This document shows positions 53,674-62,336 of a DNA stretch of 64,000 nucleotides, piece after piece (within the stretch, counting starts at the first letter, position 1; the number at the start of each line of letters is the position of its first letter). The notes below the pieces were generated by a model. The model was not told the origin of the DNA. It saw nothing but the letters and a program-made list of their open reading frames with translations, and did not search any database. The stretch is from Acidobacteriota bacterium (GTDB lineage: Bacteria; Acidobacteriota; Terriglobia; UBA7540): NCBI GenBank assembly GCA_023474345.1, contig JAMCXS010000023.1, forward strand, positions 26,681 to 90,680. The letters run 5' to 3'. The position numbers and the translations under genes are program-made.

Positions 53674-54370
53674 AGTCCAGGTCATGCCCGGGGAAAATCC
53701 GTCCGTGACGCGCCAAAACCATCTCCCGGTCGCGCGCGGCCTGCACGCGGTTGTGGGGAATCATGGTTAAGATGCGATCGTTATTGGCGCGGCTGAGGAA
53801 GGCATCACCGGCGACGATGGCCGGCTGGGCGCCGTCGGGAATAACGACAGACACGTGTCCCGGGACGTGGCCCGACGTGATGAGCGCCTCAAACCCGTCC
53901 GGCAAACCGTGCTGCTCAATCCAGCGGTGTTGCGCGCGTGCTCCCAGACGATTCATATCCCACCAGCGCAACGTGAGCTTTCGCAATTGATGCATGTGTT
54001 CCAAAGCGTGATCGTAGCTGGACATCTCCGGATAGTAATTCAATACCAGCTTTTCCCAGCGCTGCTCGTCACGAAGGTCAGAATATAGCGAGCAGCACCA
54101 GTCGCACGATTCCTGTGAACCGTAAATCAGGCTGTTGGGGAATAGCGCGTTATTCAGAGCATGATCAATATGAAAATGGGTATTGATTATACTGTGGATA
54201 TCTGAAACGCGTAACCCATGTTGCTCCAATGCCTGTAGAAGCAAATGGGCTTCATGGGGCATGCCGGTGTCGATTACTGTGTGGCGCTTTCCGTTAGACA
54301 CCAAAACCGAGGTGGCTGTTCGCCAATTTCCCGCCAACAAGACACATACTTTCCAACCCAAGGTTTCCAT
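53648..54370 (-). CDS. MBL-fold metallo-hydrolase
   Basis: About 240 residues with the zinc-binding T-H-F-H-I-D-H (HxHxDH), the second His in SGHVPGHVSVV, Asp of VAGDAFLS and the last His of FPGHDLDF. This is the complete metallo-beta-lactamase-fold site seen in lactonases and related hydrolases. The region between the first and second ligands is long and aromatic, as in quorum-lactonase-like branches, but the substrate cannot be told. The start is the ATG at 54370 (a GTG two codons earlier is possible). It overlaps the RmlD-like gene tail to tail. Confidence 0.85.
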   Translation of the reverse strand: METLGWKVCVLLAGNWRTATSVLVSNGKRHTVIDTGMPHEAHLLLQALEQHGLRVSDIHSIINTHFHIDHALNNALFPNSLIYGSQESCDWCCSLYSDLRDEQRWEKLVLNYYPEMSSYDHALEHMHQLRKLTLRWWDMNRLGARAQHRWIEQHGLPDGFEALITSGHVPGHVSVVIPDGAQPAIVAGDAFLSRANNDRILTMIPHNRVQAARDREMVLARHGRIFPGHDLDFTNSPNSD

Positions 54371-54554
54371 TAGCACTCTTATTCTAACAGGAGGGATCGC
54401 AGGTGGGGGGATAAATGAAATCTTATCGGCCCGCGTGATTTGCGAAGCTTTTCAACCCTCTTCTCAGCCAACTGGCGCGACAGCAGGCAATCCCCGCAGA
54501 CCGACGAGGACGTGTGGGCAAGCCTGAGGGCGTCGAGCGGAACAACACTTCCGG

Positions 54555-56321
54555 CTAATCGTTGCCCGCCTGCCGGAAGGAATCTATATGACTTTCCAGA
54601 ACCCCCAGAATATCAGTTTTGGTGAGAACGCCTTCCAGTTTTCCGGCGTTCGAGGTTACAAGGAGAAGATGCTGGCGATTCTGGCCCCTCAGCAGGCGCA
54701 AAGCTTCCATGAGATCGCACTCCTCAGGAACCTTAATCACTTTTTGTTCCGTCACCTGACGAACCCGCGTTTCGGCCCATTGGCTGGGATCGATCCTTCC
54801 GAGCGACCAGACGGAGACCGTACCCAGCAAATCGTCGTTGTCGCAGACCGGGAAAACGGTATGGTGATGATTTCTGTGCGCGGCAACCGCCAAATCCTGC
54901 AAGCTTGAGGAGGCTTGCAGCGCCACGACCTGTTTTTGCATCACCTTGCGGACAGGGATATACCCTAGCTCCTGAATTCTGACTCCTTCATGCAAGCGCT
55001 GGTTCCCGGAGGCGGAAACTTCGCCGGAGACCGCGTAGGCGACTGCGGCGCCCACCAGAGCGGGGATAATGTAAGCGTGACCACCGGTGGCCTCTGCAAC
55101 GAAGACTACGGCGGCGAGCGGAGTCTTGTACCCACCAGCAAGAAATGCCGCCATCCCCACAGCAGCATAAAGGTTCAGTGCGGAACTGTGAGCGATCAAT
55201 TGGCTGAAAGCAGCGCCAAAAGAGGCTCCGCTCAAAAACAAGGGGACAAACATGGCGCTGACCCCGCCGCTGCCCAGAGAAAAGATCGTTGCAACAAGCT
55301 TAAACACTCCAAACAGCGCCAGTTCGATGGCGGTATGGCGCCCCAGAAGAACTTTATCAACCGCTTCGTAGTTAGGGCCGAGGGGAATCAGCGACCCGGG
55401 AAAGACGGAGACAAAGAGCCAGCCACATACACCGGTCAACAGCCCGCCCACAGCCAGTTTCATCCAGTGAGGAACTGGATAATGGACCGCAAAAGTTCGC
55501 GCGCGCCGGTAGGCAATGTCGAACGCCAAGGTGATCAAGCCGCAGATCAGGCCCAGGAGCGCTGACCACAGCAGGTCAGTTCTGGAAAACGAGGCTACGC
55601 CGGCAAAGTCAAAGAGCGTGCGGGAGCCCAAGAATGAGATCAGAGTTGCATGCGCCACGACGGAGGCGAGAAGGGAAGGAAGTAGAGCCTCATGTGCCAG
55701 ATCGTCTTTGTAGGGCATTTCCAGCGCAAAGACCAGGCCCGTTAAGGGCGCTCGAAAGACCGCCGCCATCCCTGCCGCAGCCCCGCTGATCAGCATAATG
55801 CGGCGATCGCGCGGTTCCAGGCCTAGCCGCCTGAGCTTGGTCCAGAGCCAGGAGCCGATGGCGCCGCCGCTGTAAATGCTGGGCCCTTCGAGTGCGGCGC
55901 TCCCTCCGAAACCGACCGTCGCGACCGCCGCGGCAATTTTCGGGACGAACGAACGCATCTCGATATCACCCTGGTGCTCATGATAGGAGTTAATGATTTC
56001 TTCGGTGGAATGCTCATTCGGGTCGGAAGTAAAGCGCTGCATGATGATGCCGGCCAGGATAAACCCTGCAAGCACTCCGGGGATGATGGCCCAGTGATGC
56101 CGGAGGAAATAGACGAGTAAGGGAGGCCAAATCACGTCCAGGATAATGACAACAATTCCGGTGACGACCAGCCCTACGATCGCCCCAATCACAGGGGCCG
56201 CCAGTAGCCACTTGTGAAGGTCGCGGAAATACGTCGTTGCAAGATTCTGACGGGCCAGACCGAGATACTTTCGGAAGCGCGGCCGTTTGAGGATTTCGAC
56301 TTTGTGTTTAGCGATCTTCAT
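54555..56321 (-). CDS. ClC-family chloride channel/transporter with CBS domains
   Basis: A 588-residue membrane protein. The ClC core (about 40-450) has many helices and the filter-region motifs GFGGSAALEGPSIYSGG and AVFRAPLTGLVFALEM, plus GSGGVSAMFVPLF and GYKTPLAAVVFVAE. The first filter motif (G-S-A-A-L-E-G-P) differs from the GREGP of CLC-ec1. Two C-terminal CBS domains (about 465-580) could sense nucleotides. It is encoded 99 bp downstream of a MarR regulator on the same strand. Confidence 0.9.
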   Translation of the reverse strand: MKIAKHKVEILKRPRFRKYLGLARQNLATTYFRDLHKWLLAAPVIGAIVGLVVTGIVVIILDVIWPPLLVYFLRHHWAIIPGVLAGFILAGIIMQRFTSDPNEHSTEEIINSYHEHQGDIEMRSFVPKIAAAVATVGFGGSAALEGPSIYSGGAIGSWLWTKLRRLGLEPRDRRIMLISGAAAGMAAVFRAPLTGLVFALEMPYKDDLAHEALLPSLLASVVAHATLISFLGSRTLFDFAGVASFSRTDLLWSALLGLICGLITLAFDIAYRRARTFAVHYPVPHWMKLAVGGLLTGVCGWLFVSVFPGSLIPLGPNYEAVDKVLLGRHTAIELALFGVFKLVATIFSLGSGGVSAMFVPLFLSGASFGAAFSQLIAHSSALNLYAAVGMAAFLAGGYKTPLAAVVFVAEATGGHAYIIPALVGAAVAYAVSGEVSASGNQRLHEGVRIQELGYIPVRKVMQKQVVALQASSSLQDLAVAAHRNHHHTVFPVCDNDDLLGTVSVWSLGRIDPSQWAETRVRQVTEQKVIKVPEECDLMEALRLLRGQNRQHLLLVTSNAGKLEGVLTKTDILGVLESHIDSFRQAGND

Positions 56322-56420
56322 GAGTTCAGAGGATTAGGCCCACCCGAGAGCGGACCGAGCCCGCCACAACTCCCAAATTCCGTGCTTTCGCAGAGCCGGA
56401 CGAGGACTCCAATGCTTACG

Positions 56421-56951
56421 TCATCCATGCTCCTTAGGTTTGGGCGGCTTGCGAGCCGGGGACACTCCAGCAAGATTGCGGCCCCGAAGCCCCAATTTCT
56501 CGCCCGCCTGCCCGCCGGCATCAACATTGACATCGGCCGCGTTAAGGAGTCCGCGTTCGAATCGCTGGACTTCTTTTTGGTGAAGCTGCGACAGCTTGGC
56601 CAGGATTTTTTCTCCCTTGGGTAAAAGGTATACACGCACGAATCGATGGTCGCTTGAGCCGTGGTCTTTGCGGACCAATCCCCCGCGTTCAGCCCGCTGG
56701 ACAAGGCCGACGACGGCATTGTGGCGTTCCTGCAAAAATTCGGCGAGTTCGCTAATGGTGGCGCAGCCGCGCCCTGTAAACCCTGCAATCCCAAGAAGGA
56801 GCTGATGTTGCTGCGGCGTTAATCCGCAGGATCGGGCAGCCTTTTCGCTGAAGCGCAGAAAGCGCCGGAGCTCGTAGCGGAAGGCGGCAAGCTGTCGCAA
56901 ACTCAGGTTGCTGGTCGGTGCGACCGGCGGGGACGTGGTAATTTTTTTCAT
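56421..56951 (-). CDS. MarR family transcriptional regulator
   Basis: A 176-residue winged-helix protein. The helical dimer region (ELRRFLRFSEKAARSCGLTPQQHQLLLGIAGF) is followed by the recognition part (TISELAEFLQERHNAVVGLVQRAERGGLVRKDHGSSDHRFVRVYLLPKGEKIL), the MarR wing with D-x-R. A basic, Pro/Gly-rich tail of about 45 residues is extra. It probably controls itself and the ClC gene downstream. A 13-bp palindrome sits just before its start codon. Confidence 0.9.
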   Translation of the reverse strand: MKKITTSPPVAPTSNLSLRQLAAFRYELRRFLRFSEKAARSCGLTPQQHQLLLGIAGFTGRGCATISELAEFLQERHNAVVGLVQRAERGGLVRKDHGSSDHRFVRVYLLPKGEKILAKLSQLHQKEVQRFERGLLNAADVNVDAGGQAGEKLGLRGRNLAGVSPARKPPKPKEHG

Positions 56952-56962
56952 GGCATAATTAT

Positions 56963-56975
56963 ATCACACTGTGAT
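56963..56975. promoter_or_regulatory. Candidate MarR operator
   Basis: ATCACA-C-TGTGAT, a 13-base inverted repeat, 12 bp upstream of the MarR start codon within a local AT-rich patch. Short palindromes at this place are typical autoregulatory MarR sites. Confidence 0.5.
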
Positions 56976-57040
56976 GTACTCAGGATTTGTTGTTTGAAGC
57001 AGAGTTCGCCTGCGTTTGAGGAAGGCGGAAGACGATTGTG

Positions 57041-57073
57041 TTGACAAAGACTGGGAAGCCGGGTGATTATAAA
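57041..57073 (+). promoter_or_regulatory. Possible promoter of the rplM-rpsI operon
   Basis: Perfect TTGACA at 57041-57046 and TATAAA at 57068-57073, but the spacer is 21 bp, longer than usual. It lies 35 bp upstream of the rplM start, so the leader would be very short. Confidence 0.4.
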
Positions 57074-57107
57074 AGAGTTCAGCCGTTATAGCTTGAGGGA
57101 TAAGAAG

Positions 57108-57542
57108 GTGCAGACTTACTTTTTGAAGGCCCGGCACGGAAAAATACGATGGCATCTTGTGGATGCTGAAGGAGTTGTCTTGGGACGATTAGCGGCCCGG
57201 ACGGCCAGAGTTCTGATGGGGAAAAATTCGCCCGATTGGACGCCCTATACGGATCATCGGGAAGGGGTAATCGTGGTCAACGCCGAAAAGATACGGCTGA
57301 CCGGCCGAAAACTCGACCAGAAGTACTACCGGCATTACACAGGATATCCGGGAGGACTTCGGGAAGTCTCCGCGCGGCGGCTTTTGGCAAGCAAGCCGGA
57401 AGAGTTGGTGCGTGAGGCGATTCTTGGAATGCTTCCCAAAACTCGCCTGGGCGCCCGACTGGGGAATCGGTTGAAAGTCTATGCAGGGCCGACGCATTCC
57501 CATCAGGCGCAGGAGCCCGAGCCTGTCAGGCTGAGCGTGTAG
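57108..57542 (+). CDS. rplM: 50S ribosomal protein L13
   Basis: A 144-residue L13, an early-assembling large-subunit protein. Family blocks are visible: QTYFLKARHGKIRWHLVDAEGVVLGRLA, then PYTDHREGVIVVNAEKI, KYYRHYTGYPGGLRE and ILGMLPKTRLGARLGNRLKVYAGPTHSH. I start it at the GTG at 57108 because GAGGGA lies 7 nt upstream and the length then matches L13; an in-frame GTG at 57063 is not conserved. Its partner rpsI follows. Confidence 0.95.
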   Translation: MQTYFLKARHGKIRWHLVDAEGVVLGRLAARTARVLMGKNSPDWTPYTDHREGVIVVNAEKIRLTGRKLDQKYYRHYTGYPGGLREVSARRLLASKPEELVREAILGMLPKTRLGARLGNRLKVYAGPTHSHQAQEPEPVRLSV

Positions 57543-57574
57543 GAGAGTTTTAAGATTTTCTTGAAGGAGTTGCG

Positions 57575-57970
57575 GTGACAGAGCCAAGCGAATACTGGGG
57601 TACCGGCCGGAGGAAGACAGCGGTGGCACGGGTCAAATTGCAGCCCGGCACCGGGAAGATTCAGGTGAACCACCAGCCTTTTGAGCATTATTTCCCCTCC
57701 GAGGTCTTGCGCGTTGAGGTACGCCAGCCCCTGGTTTTCACGGAAAACACGGACAAGTTTGACATCGTAGTGAACGCCGATGGCGGTGGAATTCACAGCC
57801 AGGCGGGGGCGGCGAGGTTAGGCATAGCGCGCGCCCTGGTCCTTTATGATCCCGAGTTGCGTCCTCGGTTGCGGCAAGGTGATTTCCTCACCCGAGATCC
57901 GCGCGCCAAAGAGAGAAAGAAGTACGGCCAGAAAGGCGCTCGTAAGCGGTTCCAGTTCTCGAAGCGGTAA
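57575..57970 (+). CDS. rpsI: 30S ribosomal protein S9
   Basis: A 131-residue S9. It shows [21 protein letters not shown] at the start, [19 protein letters not shown] in the middle, and the basic C-terminal [25 protein letters not shown], whose terminal Lys-Arg reaches the P-site tRNA. The GTG start has AAGGAG upstream. It forms the usual rplM-rpsI pair and runs on to rpsB. Confidence 0.97.
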   Translation: MTEPSEYWGTGRRKTAVARVKLQPGTGKIQVNHQPFEHYFPSEVLRVEVRQPLVFTENTDKFDIVVNADGGGIHSQAGAARLGIARALVLYDPELRPRLRQGDFLTRDPRAKERKKYGQKGARKRFQFSKR

Positions 57971-58050
57971 TCAATGCAGACTTTGGACCACTAGGCCTGT
58001 ACTCGGCTCAGGTCGCCGAGTGACCCTGATTTTTTGAAGGTGGAGGAGAT

Positions 58051-59049
58051 TTGTCGAATATTACAATGAAAGAGTTTCTGGAAGCCGGGGTGCATTTTGG
58101 CCACCAGACGCGCCGTTGGAATCCCAAAATGAAGGAGTATATCTACGGAGAGCGCAACGGCATTTATATCATCGACCTCCAGAAGACGCTCAAGCTGTTT
58201 AAGGAAGCTACGAAGTTTCTAGCCGATCTTTCCCGTGAGGGCAAGATTATCCTGTTTGTAGGAACTAAACGCCAGGCCCAGGAGGCCATTGCAGAGGAGG
58301 CCAAGCGGTGCGGGATGTTTTATGTGAATCACCGCTGGCTTGGCGGATTGCTGACGAACTACTCAACCATCCAGAAGTCGATCCAGCGCCTGCGGGAGTT
58401 GGATGAGATGAGCCAGGATGGACGATACGATCTGCTGACAAAAAAAGAAGTCCAAAGGCTCGAGCACGAGCGGAAGCATTTGGAACAGAACCTGGCAGGG
58501 ATCAAAGAGATGCCGGGTTTGCCCGATGCTCTTTTTGTGATTGACTCGAACAAAGAAGAAATTGCGGTGCTTGAAGCGCGAAAGCTGGGCCTTCCGGTCG
58601 TGGCGATTGTGGACACGAATTGCAATCCGGACGTCGTGAATTATGTGATTCCTGGAAACGATGACGCGCTGCGAGCTATTCGGCTGTTCACTTCCAGGGT
58701 TGCAGACGCTGTTATGGAAGGTCGCCAGCAGGCCATCGAAAAGCAGATGGAAGAAGAGAAGATTGCGGCGGAAAAGGCCGCTGAAGAACTTGAAAGGCAG
58801 CGAGAGGCGGAGGCAATTGCCGCCGGCGAAGAAGAAGCGGCCGCAATGGAAGGCGGCTACGAGGCCGAGGCAACTTACGAGAAATATACGGAAGAGCCTG
58901 AAGCGGAGGGTTCAACGGTGATCGAGGCCGCACAGGAAGACGCCGATGGGCGCGTGCGTGTGCCCAAAAAGAAGAAGTTTTCCGGCAAGCCTCGCGGACG
59001 CCGGGTGGAAGATGAAAACGACTCGGCATTTGACGAGGCCGAGCCCTGA
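58051..59049 (+). CDS. rpsB: 30S ribosomal protein S2 with a long C-terminal extension
   Basis: The first 230 or so residues are a normal S2 ([39 protein letters not shown], and [24 protein letters not shown]). A further ~100 residues follow: an Ala/Glu-rich segment likely helical ([21 protein letters not shown]), an acidic part, and a short basic patch ([14 protein letters not shown]). Total 332 residues, against about 230-270 for most S2. The start is a TTG with GGAGGAGAT upstream. tsf follows in the usual rpsB-tsf-pyrH-frr order. Confidence 0.96.
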   Translation: MSNITMKEFLEAGVHFGHQTRRWNPKMKEYIYGERNGIYIIDLQKTLKLFKEATKFLADLSREGKIILFVGTKRQAQEAIAEEAKRCGMFYVNHRWLGGLLTNYSTIQKSIQRLRELDEMSQDGRYDLLTKKEVQRLEHERKHLEQNLAGIKEMPGLPDALFVIDSNKEEIAVLEARKLGLPVVAIVDTNCNPDVVNYVIPGNDDALRAIRLFTSRVADAVMEGRQQAIEKQMEEEKIAAEKAAEELERQREAEAIAAGEEEAAAMEGGYEAEATYEKYTEEPEAEGSTVIEAAQEDADGRVRVPKKKKFSGKPRGRRVEDENDSAFDEAEP

Positions 59050-59136
59050 GGATTGGCGTAAGGGGATTGCGTGCAACGGTAGGCGAGTACGGTAGCTCAG
59101 CCTACCTTTTTCGTGTCTGGAGGGAAAGGGAATCGA

Positions 59137-59772
59137 ATGGCAGTTTCACTGGATGCAGTCAAAAAGTTGCGCGAGATGAGCGGCGCGCCGATGATGGAAT
59201 GCAAAAAAGCTTTGGACGAAGCGGAGGGCGACCTCGACCAGGCCTTTACGGTTCTGCGGAAACGCGGTCAGGCGGCGGCGGCCAAGAAGGCAAGCCGCGT
59301 CGCGGCCGAGGGATCTGTCGGAGCCTACATCCACGCCGGCGGCAAAATTGGTGTGATTATCGAGGTGAACTGCGAAACCGATTTTGTGGCCCGTAACCCG
59401 GAATTCCAGCAGTTGGTGCATGACTTGGCGATGCAGATCTGCGCGACAGACCCGCGCTTCATTCGCAGGGAAGACGTGACTCCGGAATTGCTGGAACATG
59501 AGAAAGAGGTTTTACGAGCCCAATCGGCGACCAGCGACAAACCCGAAGCTGTGGTGGCGCGCATCGTGGAAGGAAGGCTTGGCAAATTTTACGAAGAGAA
59601 TTGCCTTTACGAGCAACACTTCATCAAGGACAGCGCCGGAAGCCTGACAGTCGGCGAACTGATTGCCTCCAAAGTAGCCAAATTTGGAGAGAACATCGTG
59701 GTGCGGCGGTTTTCCCGATTCAAGGTGGGCGAAGGAGTAAGCAAACCGGACTCGGACGGGGCCGCGAGTTGA
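59137..59772 (+). CDS. tsf: Elongation factor Ts
   Basis: EF-Ts recharges EF-Tu by exchanging GDP for GTP. The 211-residue protein starts [35 protein letters not shown], the UBA-like N-terminal domain, then [32 protein letters not shown], the conserved core. It is of the short type, with a reduced C-terminal half compared with the E. coli protein (about 280). I use the ATG at 59137 with GAAAGGGA upstream; an in-frame ATG at 59113 is unlikely. Confidence 0.96.
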   Translation: MAVSLDAVKKLREMSGAPMMECKKALDEAEGDLDQAFTVLRKRGQAAAAKKASRVAAEGSVGAYIHAGGKIGVIIEVNCETDFVARNPEFQQLVHDLAMQICATDPRFIRREDVTPELLEHEKEVLRAQSATSDKPEAVVARIVEGRLGKFYEENCLYEQHFIKDSAGSLTVGELIASKVAKFGENIVVRRFSRFKVGEGVSKPDSDGAAS

Positions 59773-59812
59773 GCGCTTGGCATGGCATTTGGCAAGGGAC
59801 ACTAATCACAGC

Positions 59813-60529
59813 ATGAGCGAGCCCGTTTTTCGAAGAATTCTTCTAAAGTTGAGCGGGGAAGCCCTCATGGGCTCCCAGGGCTTCGGGGTTGACCCGGCGG
59901 TTGCCGCGCGGATCGCCTCCGAGGTTAACGAAGTGCGGGAATTGGGCGTTCAGGTTGCCATTGTTGTTGGAGGGGGCAATTTCATTCGTGGAGTGGCTGC
60001 CTCGCAGCACGGGATTGACCGGGTGGTTGCCGATCATATGGGAATGCTGGCCACCATCATCAATGCTCTGGCTCTGCAAGACGCGCTGGAAAAGGCCGGG
60101 TCGCTTACCCGGGTTGTGACGGCGCTGGAAATTCGCGAAATCGCGGAACCGTTTATCCGGCGACGCGCCATCCGTCACCTTGAAAAAGGGCGTGTGGTAG
60201 TTCTTGCAGCAGGGACCGGGAATCCCTATTTCTCGACAGATACCGCCGCGGCCTTGCGGGCGATGGAGATTAAAGCCGACGTAATTTTGAAGGCGACTAA
60301 AGTGGACGGGGTCTATGACGCTGATCCTGCCAAGGTGACGGACGCCAAGATGTTCGCCAGAATTAATTATCTGGACGTGCTCTCTCGCGGGCTGGCGGTG
60401 ATGGATACGACGGCTGTTTCGCTCTGTATGGATAACAGCCTGCCAATTATCGTTTTTAATCTGACGGTGCCTGGTAACTTGAAGCGGGTTGTGCTGGGAG
60501 AAAAAATAGGGTCTGTTGTTGCTGCTTAA
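59813..60529 (+). CDS. pyrH: UMP kinase
   Basis: Phosphorylates UMP to UDP in pyrimidine synthesis. The 238-residue amino-acid-kinase-fold protein has [13 protein letters not shown] at the start, [10 protein letters not shown], the [20 protein letters not shown] helix, and [13 protein letters not shown]. Length is typical (about 238). The ATG at 59813 gives the conserved N-terminus; an in-frame ATG at 59777 does not. It lies between tsf and frr, the normal bacterial order. Confidence 0.97.
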   Translation: MSEPVFRRILLKLSGEALMGSQGFGVDPAVAARIASEVNEVRELGVQVAIVVGGGNFIRGVAASQHGIDRVVADHMGMLATIINALALQDALEKAGSLTRVVTALEIREIAEPFIRRRAIRHLEKGRVVVLAAGTGNPYFSTDTAAALRAMEIKADVILKATKVDGVYDADPAKVTDAKMFARINYLDVLSRGLAVMDTTAVSLCMDNSLPIIVFNLTVPGNLKRVVLGEKIGSVVAA

Positions 60530-60553
60530 AACCCTGTGTTCAAGGCCGTTCCC

Positions 60554-61114
60554 ATGATCAAAGAAACAGTGGAAAAGACGAAAGCAAGGATGGCAAAGGC
60601 GATCGATGATTTGCGGCAGGAGCTCGCTACCCTGCGGACAGGGCGGGCCTCCGTAAGCCTTTTTGACCATCTGCGCGTGGATTATTACGGTGTGCCGACG
60701 CCGTTGAGCCAGGTGGCGACGCTGGGAACCCCGGAGCCTACTCTTGTCACCGTGCAGCCCTGGGATCCCTCCCTGCTTGCGGTTCTCGATAAGGTGATTC
60801 GCTCTTCCGACCTGGGACTGAACCCGGTCAATGACGGAAAGATTCTGCGGGTGCCGATTCCTCCGCTGACGGAAGAAAGGCGCAAGGATTTGGTGAAGCA
60901 CGTGCATAAAGTGCTGGAGAATCACCGCACCGCGATTCGCAATATTCGGCGTGATGCCAACGAGGAGTTGAAAGGGCTGCTTAAGGACAAGAAAACCTCT
61001 GAGGATGAGGAGAAGCGCGCCCTGGAGCAGATACAGAAACTCACGGACGAGTTCATGGGGAAGCTTGAAGAGCAGGGAAAGATCAAGGAAGCGGAAATTT
61101 TGGGTGCTCGATGA
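60554..61114 (+). CDS. frr: Ribosome recycling factor
   Basis: With EF-G, RRF splits post-termination ribosomes. The 186-residue protein shows KARMAKAIDDLRQELATLRTGRAS, VDYYGVPTPLSQVA, and IRRDANEELKGLLKDKKTSEDEEKRALEQIQKLTD, i.e. the triple-helix and beta domains. I chose the ATG at 60554, which gives the standard 185-186-residue form; a GTG at 60536 would add six residues. It ends the rplM-to-frr run. Confidence 0.97.
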   Translation: MIKETVEKTKARMAKAIDDLRQELATLRTGRASVSLFDHLRVDYYGVPTPLSQVATLGTPEPTLVTVQPWDPSLLAVLDKVIRSSDLGLNPVNDGKILRVPIPPLTEERRKDLVKHVHKVLENHRTAIRNIRRDANEELKGLLKDKKTSEDEEKRALEQIQKLTDEFMGKLEEQGKIKEAEILGAR

Positions 61115-61135
61115 CGATTTTGCCCTCATAGAATC

Positions 61136-61165
61136 TTGACAGGTAGGGCAACCGTTTGGTACATT
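61136..61165 (+). promoter_or_regulatory. Sigma-70-type promoter for rpsL-rpsG-fusA
   Basis: A perfect TTGACA (61136-61141), 18-bp spacer and TACATT (61160-61165) 22 bp after frr. Transcription would start near 61172, leaving a leader of about 85 nt before the rpsL ATG, enough for regulation by ribosomal protein binding. Confidence 0.65.
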
Positions 61166-61258
61166 TAAAAGGTTTCGAGTGCAGCGCGAGGCTTGACAGG
61201 GTGTGGAAGACAGCGGAGGGAGTTCGCGGTCGGCACACACGGAGAGAAAGAGAGAAAG

Positions 61259-61636
61259 ATGCCCACATTCAATCAATTGGTTCGTCGCGGCCGTCGGATG
61301 CAACGGTACAAGACATCCAGTCCGGCGCTCCAAAGCTCGCCGCAAAAGCGAGGTGTGTGCATCCGCGTTTATACTCAGACACCCAAAAAGCCGAATTCGG
61401 CCTTGCGGAAGGTGGCCCGTGTCCGGCTGACCAATGGATTTGAAGTAACGACTTATATTCCGGGAGTGGGGCATAACCTCCAGGAGCACTCCATCGTTTT
61501 GATCCGAGGCGGTCGCGTCAAGGATCTGCCCGGTGTCCGCTATCACGTGATTCGCGGAACGCTGGACTCTGCGGGAGTGACTGACCGGCGTCAAGGACGC
61601 TCGAAATACGGAGCAAAACGCCCCAAGGCTTCCTAA
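61259..61636 (+). CDS. rpsL: 30S ribosomal protein S12
   Basis: A 125-residue S12, part of the decoding centre. It starts [13 protein letters not shown], has the [20 protein letters not shown] block (the Lys after Thr-Pro corresponds to Lys43, which governs streptomycin response) and [28 protein letters not shown] with the second conserved Lys (Lys88 region). Both are the sensitive-type residues. The ATG at 61259 is preceded by a purine-rich stretch. A longer in-frame reading to 61193 is leader sequence. Confidence 0.97.
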   Translation: MPTFNQLVRRGRRMQRYKTSSPALQSSPQKRGVCIRVYTQTPKKPNSALRKVARVRLTNGFEVTTYIPGVGHNLQEHSIVLIRGGRVKDLPGVRYHVIRGTLDSAGVTDRRQGRSKYGAKRPKAS

Positions 61637-61699
61637 GTATTTCCCGCCGGTTTCCAACGTAGAAACCGAGGGGAGTGCAAGGAGAACGAAGAAAAGGGT

Positions 61700-62170
61700 A
61701 TGCCGCGTAAAGGTTATGTTGAGCAGCGAGAGACAAGGCTGGATCCCTTGTATGGGGATGAGCTGGTGCAGAAGTTTGTGAACTGTGTCATGTATGGCGG
61801 CAAGAAATCCAAGGCGCAGAGCATTGTTTACGATTCTTTAGAGCTGATCAAGCAGCGGTCGAACGACGATCCACTGAAGATCTTCAAGAAAGCTCTGGAT
61901 AACGTAAGGCCTGTGCTAGAAGTGAAGACACGCCGCGTGGGCGGCGCTAATTATCAGGTTCCGGTGGAAGTAAACCACAAACGGCAGACTTCGCTGAGCA
62001 TCCGCTGGATTATTAACTATGCGCGGGAGCGCGGCGAGAAGTCGATGGTGGAGAAACTCACTGGAGAGCTTTTGGACGCTTCGAATAATCGCGGGGGTGC
62101 CGTGAAGAAACGGGACGACACGCACCGCATGGCCGAAGCCAACAAGGCTTTTGCTCATTACCGCTGGTAA
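61700..62170 (+). CDS. rpsG: 30S ribosomal protein S7
   Basis: A 156-residue S7, the primary binder of the 16S rRNA 3' domain. It shows [47 protein letters not shown] and [16 protein letters not shown], followed by [19 protein letters not shown] and the C-terminal [21 protein letters not shown]. Length and ending match the usual S7. It follows rpsL by 63 bp and precedes fusA. Confidence 0.97.
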   Translation: MPRKGYVEQRETRLDPLYGDELVQKFVNCVMYGGKKSKAQSIVYDSLELIKQRSNDDPLKIFKKALDNVRPVLEVKTRRVGGANYQVPVEVNHKRQTSLSIRWIINYARERGEKSMVEKLTGELLDASNNRGGAVKKRDDTHRMAEANKAFAHYRW

Positions 62171-62282
62171 TCCCGGAGAGCCGGGGTCAACACGGGCAGG
62201 GCGGGAGGTGGTTCTTCCTCGAGCCACGATCCGCCGTGCGGGTCGTATCCAGCGACCCTCCAACGCCAACTGGATATGAGAG

Positions 62283-62311
62283 CTTGACCTTGCCTCCGGG
62301 CGAAGGTCAAG
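62283..62311 (+). promoter_or_regulatory. Hairpin between rpsG and fusA
   Basis: CTTGACCTT/AAGGTCAAG (9 bp), with inner GCC/GGC pairs, ending 25 bp before the fusA ATG and followed by a partial T-run (TTGGAGTTTTG). It may set the ratio of S7 to EF-G or be a protein-binding site. It is too weak in U for a strong terminator. Confidence 0.45.
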
Positions 62312-62336
62312 TTGGAGTTTTGTCAGATAAGAGATT

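Noticed and set aside
59843..61657. 604-codon minus-strand open frame across pyrH, frr and rpsL
   Set aside because: Antisense to three certain housekeeping genes, low-complexity translation, no ribosome binding site.
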